Source: Diphasiastrum complanatum (lineage: Eukaryota > Streptophyta > Lycopodiopsida > Lycopodiales > Lycopodiaceae). Taken from it: 64,000 bases of DNA. Positions within the stretch are counted from its first letter, which is position 1; each line of letters begins with the position of its first letter. A program made the translations under genes and the position numbers. Positions 10,814 through 20,498 of this stretch are shown piece by piece. The DNA lies in contig CM055102.1 of assembly GCA_029204225.1 (NCBI GenBank), positions 34,714,585 to 34,778,584 on the forward strand, read 5' to 3'. The notes below the pieces were generated by a model. It saw only the letters and a program-made list of their open reading frames with translations, was not told the DNA's origin and did no database searches.

Positions 10814-12928
10814 TTGATCTTCTCTTCAGTTCCTCTTCAGGCGCCTTTTGGCGTGAGTTTATCCCTCGTGCTCCACCACCCCTCCTGGATGACCTCCGCA
10901 TATGGACCAAATACACTACCAACCTATATACCATACCCACTGACGCACCCATCTCTATCCCCCCACGCCCCTCTGAGTTCACCTTCTTCACATCTGACAT
11001 GGTACTTACGGCCATCAAGAGAATGAAGTCCCATAAAGCAAGAGATATCGAAGACCTTGAATCTGAACTCCTAACCCATGCTTCCGACCTCCTTGCTCCC
11101 ACACTAGCCACTCTCCTCAATTCCGTCGTTGTCTCTGGTTTCCCCTCATCCTGGTGCACCAACATCATCAGTTATGGACTCGACTCATTACATTCGCCGC
11201 GTCCATTTACATTTACTTTACTTTATGCATAAGCAGGCCTTGGGCCCTTTTTTATTCATTAGTGACACTTAGACTATATGGTTGGCCTTTGGCCTTATTA
11301 TTCATTATTAGGCCATTTGGACATATTACTGGAGAGTGGGGGCCTTCTTGGAGGGCGCACTATTTTCCCTCCCAGTTGGGCCCTAGCCACCGGAAGCTTC
11401 CTTTTAGGGCTTCCTCTTGGCTATAAGTAGGTAAACTGTGTCATTTGTTATTCAGCTGATGATATTGATCTCTCTCTTTAGTCTCCTTAATCTCTCTCTT
11501 TCCTGCTTTCTAGGGTTAAGTCTTGCTTATGTGCTGATTTCATAGCTTAAGTCTTGCTTATGTGATGCTTTCATAGCTTAGCTTTAGATCAACTGCGGCT
11601 TTATTCGTAACTTCATCCACCCTATTCATAAAAATGGTGATCCCATGATTCCTGGTAATTACCGCACCATCATGATCGGACATGTTCTCACGAAGCTCTA
11701 TGGTACCATACTCCAGTCTGCGATGAGTTCAAAGGCGGAAGCTCGGAGATTACATGCATTGGGGCAGGCAGGTTTCCGATCTCATTATTCTACCACTGAC
11801 CATATTTTTACACTTCGAGCTTTGATTGAGGAAGCTAAGTATAGGAAAGAGAGGGTTTACTGTTGTTTTGTGGATTTCAGGAAAGCCTTCGATTCTGTAC
11901 CACGCTCCCTGCTCATTCAGAGACTTCGTGATCTTGGTTTCCCCACAGATTTTGTTCTAGCAGGTCTTGGGATGTTTCTGACATAGCAGTGGCCTATCTG
12001 ATCACATCTGGAGCACCATTGGGGTGAAACAGGGGTGCTCTCTTTCACCTGTTCTCTTTGGATTGTATATTGATGAGTTAGAGTGAGTCATCTCACAGTG
12101 TGGCGGGGGTGGCTGTAGACTTGGCACCATTTTGATTGCTATTCTCCTTTACGCGGATGATGTAGTACTAGTATCCCCAACCAGAGAGGGTTTGCAGAGG
12201 CAACTGGATTGTTTACAGGAATTTGTACCAGATGGGGGTTGGGGGTGAACACTGCGAAGACCAAGGTTATGGTCTTCAACACTTCTCGAGCCTTCATGCA
12301 GCGCCAGGAGCTCATCCTAGATGGACAGGCCTTAAAGGTAGTTTCCTCTTATACCTATTTCGGGATACTCTTTTCTGGTCCTACCTTCAGCATGCGACAA
12401 GCTGCCACCACCCGACTTGGGAAGGGGCATTCCTCTCTTGTTCAGCTTGAGCGGTTCTGCTTCAGGAAGCTCATCCAAAATGCTCGCAGTAAGTGTAGAC
12501 TCTTTGATACTATTGTCACCCCCGCAGCCTTATATGCAGCAGAGACATGGTGTACCTGCCTCCCTTCATCACATTGGGCCAGCATTTCACGATTGCAGAC
12601 CACCATGTTAGCTCGTATGATTCGGACGAAGCCCTCAGTTCCACATGAGATCCTTCTTGCAGAGTTTGTCGTTCCACCCATTCAGATATATGCCGCGGTC
12701 CAGCTTATCGCATACATTCAGAGAATCCAGGCTCTGCCCGATGAGGATATGAGATATACACAGATAGCACTTGTTTCCTCACACTTCTTCATGATCAGGG
12801 TTATCGACTATCGTGGTTCCCTCAGGCATCCCATTTCCTTCTTGAGTCAATTGGTATCTCCATTACACATGATACGAGAGATGTTTATACTACGACAGGA
12901 TTTGTATCAGACAGCCCAGCAGAGTTAG
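10814..12928 (+). pseudogene. L1b reverse transcriptase and C-terminal domain
   Basis: After the LTR insertion the linker continues (FWREFIPRAPPPLLDDLRIW, ETHMVLTAIKRMKS region) up to 11169. After the solo LTR the RT follows: IPGNYRTIMIGHVLTKLYGT, GQAGFRSHYSTTDHIFTLR, CCFVDFRKAFDSVPRSLLIQ, KQGCSLSPVLFGLYIDELE, then catalytic YADD at 12150-12161, and VNTAKTKVMVFN. A C-terminal region (AAETWCTCLPSSHWASISRL) runs to the stop at 12926. Frameshifts near 11970 and 12230 and a stop near 12085 inactivate it. RT copies the element RNA onto nicked target DNA. Confidence 0.85.
11170..11612 (+). mobile_element. solo LTR of the A/B retrotransposon family
   Basis: A 443-bp LTR beginning AGTTATGGACTC and ending TTCGTAACT, flanked by TCATC at 11165-11169 and 11613-11617. 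It matches the LTRs of elements A and B (inverted copies at 36565-37013, 20004-20454 and 32707-33147), here in the opposite orientation. A solo LTR forms when recombination between two LTRs removes the interior. It interrupts the LINE between linker and RT. Confidence 0.93.
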
Positions 12929-13421
12929 GTTTCTCAGCCTCAGATCACTTCTTTCTTCTCCAGGAGGAGAGGATGATTTGATGACGGTGACGATGATGAT
13001 GATGCTGACCTACTTGCCCACAGAGATCAGAGACAGCGTCCCACACATACCCATGTTGAGCACGAGCTACTCGACCTATTACGAAGAGACCTCTTCATCC
13101 TCTCAGACGACGTCAGAGACCACCAGTGGCCCTTCCTGCCGCAGGCCGTATTAAATCTTCTATAGCATCAGCATTAGCAGGACAGGACAAGATGATAGCG
13201 TCATACCCCACTCATGACTTTTAGCAGTATACATGCTCCCACATGTTTCTTATAGCATCACATCTATTTCAGTTCATAGCTTTAGCTCTAGATTTGCTAC
13301 TTTTGTTACTATTTTAGGGACGTTTCGTACGCTCCTATGGTTACCACATACTTGACATGTACATTTACTAGTCTTATATGCCTTTTGGCATGAAAAAGAC
13401 ATTAATAAAGCTTTCTTCCTT

Positions 13422-13424
<3 letters not shown>
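12929..13424 (+). other. L1b 3' untranslated region with hairpin and AATAAA
   Basis: The end of this region matches the 3' ends of LINEs at 39035 and 37430 (minus strand). A palindrome ATGCC-TTTT-GGCAT at 13378-13391 is followed by GACATTAATAAAG and the pyrimidine tract. In 'stringent' LINEs a 3' stem-loop is the template site recognised by the RT; that role here is inference. Confidence 0.7.

Positions 13425-13498
<74 letters not shown>
13425..13498. repeat. (TC)37 tail of L1b
   Basis: A 74-bp pure TC run at the 3' end of the LINE, replacing the poly(A) expected of L1-type elements. Confidence 0.95.
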
Positions 13499-13505
<7 letters not shown>

Positions 13506-13783
13506 CTTCCTCCATCCAAAATCTTCTCTACAACTCTCTTTATCCAAACTCATCCCCGTCACTTTCACCCTCAAAAGACTAATCACTTGCATGTATGGAA
13601 TTTGCTTCTACATTTTGGATGTTTGCATCTTGAAGCTATTGCCCTAGTAGCTTGGAAGAAAATTGTCAACACCAAAAAGTAGCAAATGTATGTCTCAGAA
13701 AAATGTGTAGAATGTTAGACTAGTTGGATGAAAGCTTGAAACAACCACAAATTGATCTGAATTTTTTCAAGATAAAGACTAAC
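13499..13783 (-). other. FY intron sequence flanking L1b
   Basis: AT-rich, without coding signal on either strand. It follows the donor of the FY exon ending at 13784 (minus strand) and is the start of the intron into which L1b inserted. Confidence 0.6.
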
Positions 13784-13847
13784 CTGTGACCTCCTTTTTA
13801 TGTCCACGATAAGTTTCCAACTCTTTCAAAGTTCGTATGTCATAAAC
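13784..13847 (-). CDS. FY: FY exon: end of a WD repeat and start of the next
   Basis: 64 nt reading VYDIRTLKELETYRGHKKEV plus T and one base. Acceptor TTTGTAG and donor GTTAGT fit plant consensus. It continues the blade begun in the previous exon (IKVYDIR) and opens the next with the GH dipeptide of RGHKKEV. The following exon, expected to begin with a LAWHP-like strand, is not found down to base 1, so the intron to it exceeds 13.7 kb and contains L1b and L1a. Confidence 0.92.
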
Positions 13848-13970
13848 CTACAAAGGTCAAAAAGTTACATCCAAGCAAGCAAGATTGGCATTCCTTCACC
13901 AAGCACCTGAAACATCAAAAGACAATTAATAATAGCTACTTAGTGTTAAAATTCAAGATTGTAAACCAAC

Positions 13971-14058
13971 CTTTATCAATTGGTCACGAGAAGCAGTTAG
14001 CACCCAATTTCCATTGTTGTTCCATCTCACAGAAAGAACTGTATTTTTGTGGCCATGC
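13971..14058 (-). CDS. FY: FY exon: WD40 repeat [11 protein letters not shown]
   Basis: 88 nt; the first base completes the Leu codon of the previous exon. It reads [20 protein letters not shown] then TASRDQLIK, closely matching the FY/WDR33 blade with the same GHKN...W...GNW order. Donor GTTGGT, acceptor GTGATAG. Short 123- and 194-bp introns flank it, in contrast to the transposon-filled ones. Confidence 0.93.
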
Positions 14059-14252
14059 CTATCACACCAATTCAATAAGAAGATGTCAACCCTCTCATTT
14101 GGCAAGCACACTCCACTCATCCAACAAACACATTGTCATCTGCATAAGAGCTTTCAAAATCAAATAGCATCTACTTAGGTATTTTATGTACAAGATGCAT
14201 AATAACTTCAAGATTCATAAATTTATGTTTGCACACAAAGACTTCATCGTAC

Positions 14253-14313
14253 AATGTGCATAATTCTTTGCCAGTTTTAGCATCCCATAATTTGACCAGA
14301 TTGTCTTTAGCTC
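14253..14313 (-). CDS. FY: FY exon: AKDNLVKLWDAKTGKELCT
   Basis: 61 nt; starts by completing Gly after SLLVS (previous exon) and ends with TT of a Leu codon. KLWDAKTGKEL is the WD-dipeptide strand of a WD40 blade. Acceptor ATTACAG, donor GTACGATG. The phase matches both neighbours. Confidence 0.93.
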
Positions 14314-16762
14314 CTGTAATGGTCCACGTGTCAAATTCCAGATCATGAAATACAACTCATAATTGATATATAAGCTACAAAAGGCAACTGTTCCAAATAA
14401 TGTGACAAGCGAAAGAAACCAAGCAAGAAACCTTTAATGTAGATAATAAAAACAATAAATTTCCAAAGTTAGTCCAAAAGGAATAGAAAAAAACAGTGCG
14501 ACTAAGAAACTTAAGTACCAAAGCAATCAAATGAGACCATGTTGTAAATTGATCCAAGGTCACTTTGTCTAACTCCATATAAGAAACCAAACCACCTTGT
14601 TCAAGCTCCAACACTATACGACGTCATTAACAAGTATTAAACGCAATCACTCTAGTTGTGTATTTAGATCGCTCAAGGAAAAAAGCACAAAAATTGTACG
14701 AATGTGGTTGAGTGATTCAATAGATCTTGATTAGACACCTCCATCATACAATCTCTTGATATGAGTAAATGCTTAGGACAAAAATGATAGTAAAAAGTCT
14801 TTGGAGCATAGTCATAACTAGATTCAAATTGACTATATTTGAATGAAGATTTGCATCAAAATCCAAAAATTTGAACAAAAAAAGTATCAAAACAAAGTTT
14901 CATTGTAAAAATTTCAAGAATAATGTGTCTAGCATAAATTTGTGAAAGGCCACATAAATTTTATGCAAAAAGCAATAATGGCTACATATTAGAACTAGTT
15001 TAAGCAAGGTTTAAATTTTTATCGAGAGTAAAACAAAGATCCATCTTTAATAGAGAATCTACAAAAGTATACAAAACTTCATTGGCCTTACTTTTTCATT
15101 AGTTCCTCAAGCCCTTTATTTTCTTTTGTATTTTTGGAGAAAAATACACATTTGTGACTTACTTGTCAATATCATACGGTTGTGCATGGTCTTGTGCTCC
15201 TTAATGTGATTTCTTTTTTTATGAAAGAGTTAATGAGCATGTTTTCTTACAAAATAGCAAAAAACCTCAATTGTTTGCAAGCCCTAAAATCAAAAAAAAA
15301 GTTTCCAAACGTTCGGTTGATTTTTCCAAATGTTTGAAATATTCATTTCTACCAAAATTAGTTCTAGCTTTGAGAACCTAGAATAACCCATAGCACTTTG
15401 GTACTTGATAGTCAGGAAACATCAAACACATTTAAAACGACTTGAGAACATAAACTAGCATTGTTTAAACATGATACACAATTTTTAAACAGGATCACGC
15501 CTTATTGGCACAGGGGCTTTTATTTAAAGTGCTGATACTTATCAATTTCTCCTTGGAGAGGAATTGATATTATCACATTTCTTTCATGCCAATCATGAAG
15601 TTCTAGATTATATATCCATGGTTGTTATTTGACTTTTCACATGATATTTCAAATCAATTATGGAAGCTTGGTTTCCTACACGAGGGAATATTTAAGAAGC
15701 TTGTAAAAGAATTGAAGCAATAATTCCAACTAATTGGTAAATTACCTAATCTAGCATTTCAAACAACTATTGTTTAGGCTAATTGAGCCATTAAGGTTGT
15801 CGAGCTATTTAGAAACAGTATAGAACCTACATAACCACAAAACAAATATATTGCCAAATCAGCTATCATGTGGCAGTTTTGTGAAACTTTTAGCACAATT
15901 AACTCAAACGTCTGCTTTCTCATTCTTCTTCATACAATGTAGTATGTAGTAATTAAAAGGTATACCATGCATTGCACACAACATTGATCATTTAAGTGTG
16001 CTCAGTGTTCAATGACAAAATTGATAGTTTCCATATTTATCGTTCTATGTCCATGTCCATGTTAGTTATGCAATAAAGAATTTCATATAGTTGTCATTGG
16101 ATATAAATTTTACGACTTCACCTCATTCTGTAACTATATGTACTAGGCCAAAATAATCAAAGTTTCCAATCAAGACCCATTTAATTACGTATTGAGCCCT
16201 TTCTGTAACCGCAAATGTTGGTTTCTCATGAGTGGGTTATGGTCAAACAAGTTTGAACCACTTGGCAACCTATATTCTGCATTGCACTTCAATAAATAAC
16301 CCTAAAGTATCTTCATGTCGCCCTTGGTTTAGGTCCACTATTATACAAATAAGAGTCCTTTTTTACTGACATTACACATTTTGCAACTTACCCAACCCTC
16401 TTTAGTTACAAAGTGGGCTTCACCATTGTAGCAAAAATAAGTTGTTTTGAAATCTTTCCAGAAATTCGTTTCACAAGCTCTCTTTAAGGGATAGAAAACG
16501 TTACTAGGAAAGAATTGCAGTCTTCTTGAAGATATTTGACTAAAGATATTTCAAGTTTGGCATTTTTTAGGAGTTAGTTTAGTGCATAAAGGATAATCAT
16601 GTCTCTTCGGGTTTCTCTATAATAATTGCACCTAGCTTTTGGTTGACATAAGTTGTTTGCACTTGAAATATTCATACTCCATTTTACTAACATCTTCTTG
16701 AACCATATGCAACTAATTCTAGTTGCTAAACATCTTCTAATGCAATCACCTAATTTACTAAC
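14314..16762 (-). other. FY intron of 2449 bp
   Basis: AT-rich with long A and T runs. No transposon, repeat longer than a few bases, or second gene was recognised in it on either strand. Confidence 0.6.
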
Positions 16763-16822
16763 CTGATACTAGAAGAGACTTTTGTGGATGCCAATCAACA
16801 CTCTTCACATCCCAACCATGGC
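16763..16822 (-). CDS. FY: FY exon: WD40 repeat [20 protein letters not shown]
   Basis: 60 nt, one of the most conserved segments of FY/WDR33. It begins with GC completing Gly from the upstream exon 28.9 kb away and ends with G completed by the next exon. Donor GTTAGT. The acceptor AATCAGGCAG lies only 28 nt downstream of a (GA)25 run (16851-16900 on the plus strand as TC), leaving a very short pyrimidine tract. Confidence 0.93.
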
Positions 16823-16848
16823 CTGCCTGATTGCAAAACGTCATCAAT

Positions 16849-16850
<2 letters not shown>

Positions 16851-16900
<50 letters not shown>
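16851..16900. repeat. (TC)25 followed by (ACTC)n near an FY splice acceptor
   Basis: 50 bp of TC then ACTCACTCACTCAC. No LINE end was recognised on either side, unlike most other TC tracts here. On the FY strand it is a GA run 28 nt upstream of the exon at 16822. Confidence 0.9.
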
Positions 16901-16904
<4 letters not shown>

Positions 16905-17484
16905 ACTCACTCACATATGCCATACTTGCATGTGAGAGAGATATAAACAACAGAAAGAAATAATTATTTTTCTTTAGGTATTTCTTTGTCTACATACAAT
17001 GCATTTTGAGCTACATATAAAGTGTGACTATCAAACCAACATCATTTGAGAAACGATCTATGGAGGTAATCAAGCTATGTTACAGAGAGTGCTTCACCAC
17101 TCATCATGTGTAGTCAGCAAATAATGTAGTGACAATCACAAAGTCCCAAAAAAGGACGAGATCATGGTACCAAGTATGAAGCATAAAGTTCTTGGCTTTC
17201 AGTTTCTTGTCTATTACAATTAGATGCAAGATAATATAGAATTATAACTACAATGGCCAATCTCAAGTGCTGATGCTAGAGTGCACACAATAATTAGCTA
17301 AATTTGTCAAAATTCAAATCGAAAAACAAACATAATTCAAATTAAATATAACCATGACTAAAACTTAAATATAATCATGTCGCATGAACCATTGAACATT
17401 ATAAACAAGCTTCCAACTCAAATACAACCTCGATTCATTACCTATAATAGAGTCATATAAATAAGTCACAAAAGACATCTAATT

Positions 17485-17494
<10 letters not shown>
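16901..17494. other. intron stretch without recognised feature
   Basis: AT-rich sequence between the GA/TC tract and LINE L1c. No open frame with family resemblance and no repeat was seen. Confidence 0.5.

Positions 17495-17534
<40 letters not shown>
17495..17534. repeat. (TC)20 at the 5' end of LINE L1c
   Basis: A 40-bp pure TC run (preceded by CTTTCTCTC) ending six bases before the first ATG of L1c ORF1 at 17540. This is the same arrangement as at 4812 and, on the minus strand, at 38980 and 50280. Confidence 0.93.
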
Positions 17535-17536
<2 letters not shown>

Positions 17537-18242
17537 GCCATGCCTCCTCGCCGCCTTGCCCACTCCCCCACCGCTGCTGATGCGGCTGCGTTGTCTGCCT
17601 ATGTGGCAACGCCCTTCACCCTGCCTGAGGCCCCTCCTCCGTGTGTACTGCTCCTCCTTCCGGATCTGCTCCTCTTCTCCCCACTCCTATCATTTTTGCT
17701 ACTGCTGCCAGTTCTGCTTCCCTCCAAGAATCACAACCTACATTAAGTATTCCGTACACCCTCGAAATCAACTGAACTTTTTTTAGCTTGGCAGATTGAT
17801 CTAATCAAGGCAGATTTCCATACTTTGAAGCAAGAAATTGCACAGCTGAAGGGATTGGTGACCTCTTTGGTAAATGAGAAGAACCTATTGCAGGCAAAGT
17901 CACATCACTCGAGCAATTAATTGGAACCAAGCAGGCTACATTTCGGAGTCAACTAGCACAATGATATGGGAACTCGAAAACAAGATTGAGAAGCAGAAAG
18001 AAGAGGCCCTCTCTTGGGCATCGGCTTTGAAGAAAGGCACCAAACCGAGAAGTCATTTCAACCACCATTTCGGAAGAGAGATCTCTAGACCAAAAAGCCC
18101 ATAACATTAGGGTTCGTGGGATCCCAGATACACAAGATGCCATGGCTGAAGCCAAACGCTTCCTCGACACCACCCTAGGGCATAGGACCGATGGACTAGA
18201 TACTGCATGGAGAACTACCAGAGATGCAGCCACACTTATCAT

Positions 18243-18690
18243 CCACCTTACTGAAGAAACGAAATGTTTCTAATGCCAAAGCTTTGCTAGCTTTCAATCC
18301 TGAATTTTTGACAAAAGACGACAAGACACGACACGACAAAACACGAAATCAGTCGTGCTCCACAAACAACCAAAAAGATCAGTCAAGTACCAAGGGGTAC
18401 AAACATTTGATCAGATATTATGACATCAGCAGAAGTATTCTAGATCGTGGCTAATCTGCCACTCTTGTAATTCGCGATTAGTTGTAGAAGTTTAATCTTT
18501 TCTAATCTGTAAGTTACACGACGTGACACAAAATTGTTCGCGAACTATATGCTTTATGTTTGATGCATAATATAGTAATGCTAGTAAGCAAGACAAGAAG
18601 TCAGAAAACGAAAAATACAGAATACGAGTCCGCCTGTGTGCGAGACAATTCTGCATAGGATCTGTAGATCTAGAAAGTCCGCTAATCCTT
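18243..18690. other. ~450-bp unrelated insert in LINE L1c
   Basis: The LINE reading stops at 18242 (ATLIIHLT) and only resumes about 450 bp later. The inserted stretch has an ACGACAAGACACGACACGAC repeat-like part and no resemblance to LINE, LTR or hAT sequences in this window. No clear target duplication was found; origin unknown. Confidence 0.45.
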
Positions 18691-18948
18691 CACCATCTCT
18701 ACCCCGGTGCTCGCTGATCACTCTCTGCTCTTACCTCTCCTTCTCCCCAGCACCAAGTCCGCCTTCTCCTCAACCTTCCCTCTTTGTTCGCCCCATCTGC
18801 TATCATATACCTCCTCATCAATCCCAAGCCTATGTTGCCCACGTCTCTCGTCTTTTGGACCACTTTCCTTCTCTGATGTCACTACCCAAGCCTCCTTGAC
18901 ACACGCCCTGACTACCGCAGCTCATGCCATTGCACCCCCTCGCTTCTT

Positions 18949-18952
<4 letters not shown>

Positions 18953-19024
<72 letters not shown>
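18953..19024. repeat. (TC)36 inside LINE coding sequence
   Basis: 72 bp of TC located where L1b reads SDHSFLSFA from CTTTCTCTCCTT. The tract may have expanded from that short pyrimidine stretch, or it may mark the junction of two LINE copies. Confidence 0.9.
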
Positions 19025-19029
<5 letters not shown>

Positions 19030-19664
19030 TCTTTCCTCTCTTTTGCTATTGGCTATGTCTCATCCCTTTACTCCATTCCTTTCCCCATGATAGTCCACTA
19101 AAATCACAAGCGGCTTTCCTTCCCACATCTCTTCACACTGCCACCTCCTTGGCCTTCCTTCTACGCCTTATAAGGGCAAATCCACACACCCCTTGCTATG
19201 ATGAGAATGTCGCTCCCTTCATCACATTGTCACTCAATGCACGTACACATGCCCCTCACCTCCTCCACTCCCCTCGCCAATCATATAATCGTATGATCTA
19301 TCGTAGAAAGCGTGCCTATGATGACTTGGAAGGAAAAAGACTTGTTGACCTTCTTTACAACTCTTCCTCTAGTGCTTTTTGGTATGAGTTTATCCCTCAT
19401 GCCCAACCACCTCTCTTGGATGACCTCTACATTTGGGTCGATTATGCCACTAGACTATACACCATACCTACTGACTCAACCATCTCTATCTCTCCACGAC
19501 CACCTGAGTTCACCTTCTTCACCTTTGATATGGTCCTTGAGGCCATTAGGAGATTCAAAACCTATAGAAACCCCTGAACCCGAGTAATTGATCCATGTTG
19601 CCGACTAACTTGCCCCCACCTTAGACACTCTCCTCAACCTGCTCCTTGAGTCATTCAGTCTCTA

Positions 19665-19793
19665 TCATGGATTTCCCATTAGGTACTCATCAGTATATTA
19701 GAAGTTTTTTATATAGAGCATATCCTAATCTGGAGAAGTCCATTCACGCTTAGTTTAAACATTTCTTAATTAGTGACAATCCAGAGGGATTGC
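19665..19793 (+). pseudogene. Ty3/gypsy relic, left half (interrupted by element A)
   Basis: The plus strand ends HFLISDNPEGLP, the D-x-P-EGLP-P block that precedes RT in Ty3 polyproteins. The same protein continues at 37019 with PPQWNLQHRIELVLGASPLC after the 17-kb A/B/C nest; the duplicated ATTGC (19789-19793 and 37014-37018) marks the insertion. Confidence 0.75.
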
Positions 19794-20003
19794 CGTTACG
19801 AATAAAGCCACAGCTGATCTAGAGTTACGCTATGAAAGCATCACATAAGCAAGACTTAAGCTATGAAAGCAGCACATAAGCAACACTTAACCCTAGGGTG
19901 GCTAGGGCCCAACTGGGAGGGAAAATAGTGTGCCCTCCAAGAAGGCCCCCCACTCTCCAGTAATATGTCCAAATGGCCTAATAATGAATAATAAGGCCAA
20001 AGG

Positions 20004-20454
20004 AGTTATGAACGTAGCCACGGCTGATCTAGATTTAGTCTATGAAAGCATCACATAAGCAAGACTTAACCCTAGAAAGCAGGAGAGAGAAAGCTTAAAG
20101 AGACTAAAGAAGGAGATCATATCATAAGCCAAGTAACAAATGACACAGAATCCCTACTTATAGCCAAGAGGAAGCCCTAAAAGGAAGCTTCCAATGGCTA
20201 GGGCCAAACTGAGAGGGAAAATAGTGCGCCCTCCAAGAAGGCCCCCACTCTCAGTAATATGACCAAATAACCAATATAGTGAATCATAGGGCCCAAGGCC
20301 AATAATATGGTCTAAATGTCAATAATAGGGCCCAAGGCCAACCATATAGTCTAAATGTCAAATAATGAATAAAACAGGGCCCAAAGCCTGCTTATGCATA
20401 AAGTAAAGTAAATGTAAATGGACATGGCGAACGTAATGAGCCGAGTCCATAACT
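20004..20454 (-). repeat. 3' LTR of element B
   Basis: 451 bp, ends AGTTATG and CATAACT read on the plus strand. It lies directly in the LTR of A after AAAGG. The inner edge abuts CTCCCCGACAC, the complement of a short purine tract GGGGAG next to the LTR. Confidence 0.93.
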
Positions 20455-20498
20455 CTCCCCGACACAAAAATAAGACCCAACTGCCATAAAGGACTGGA

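Larger units (their letters stand above)
4813..13424 (+). mobile_element. near full-length LINE (L1b), interrupted twice
   Basis: A non-LTR retrotransposon with ORF1 (4885-6080), APE-type endonuclease (6123-6950), linker, reverse transcriptase (11613-12450) and C-terminal domain, ending in a 3' UTR with a TGCC-TTTT-GGCA hairpin at 13378-13391, AATAAA at 13404 and a (TC)37 tail. It is cut by an LTR element (7375-10808, duplication TCTTG) and a solo LTR (11170-11612, duplication TCATC). Without these the LINE is about 4.7 kb. It lies antisense to the FY gene, in the intron downstream of the FY exon at 13784. Several frameshifts make it inactive. Confidence 0.88.
17535..19660 (+). pseudogene. 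LINE L1c: ORF1, then filler, then endonuclease-linker; RT missing
   Basis: ORF1 starts MPPRRLAHSPTAADAAALSA (17540) and is followed by a coiled coil (ELENKIEKQKEEALSWASAL, 17960-18030) and an RRM-like part (IRGIPDTQDAMAEAKRFLDT region to 18242). Unrelated sequence then replaces the ORF1 end and most of the endonuclease. LINE sequence resumes near 18700 with the late endonuclease and the linker (SYNRMIYRRKRAYDDLEGKR, RLVDLLYNSSSSAFWYEFIP), ending near 19660 before RT. A (TC)36 run lies inside it at 18953-19024. It is sense to L1b and antisense to FY. No 3' end is present. Confidence 0.75.

Noticed and set aside
18924-19577. 217-codon open frame with a long SLSLSL run
   Set aside because: The Ser-Leu run is only the (TC)n microsatellite read through; the rest is LINE linker. 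The same applies to Ser-Leu or Arg-Glu runs at 4740, 13400, 39000 and 50300.
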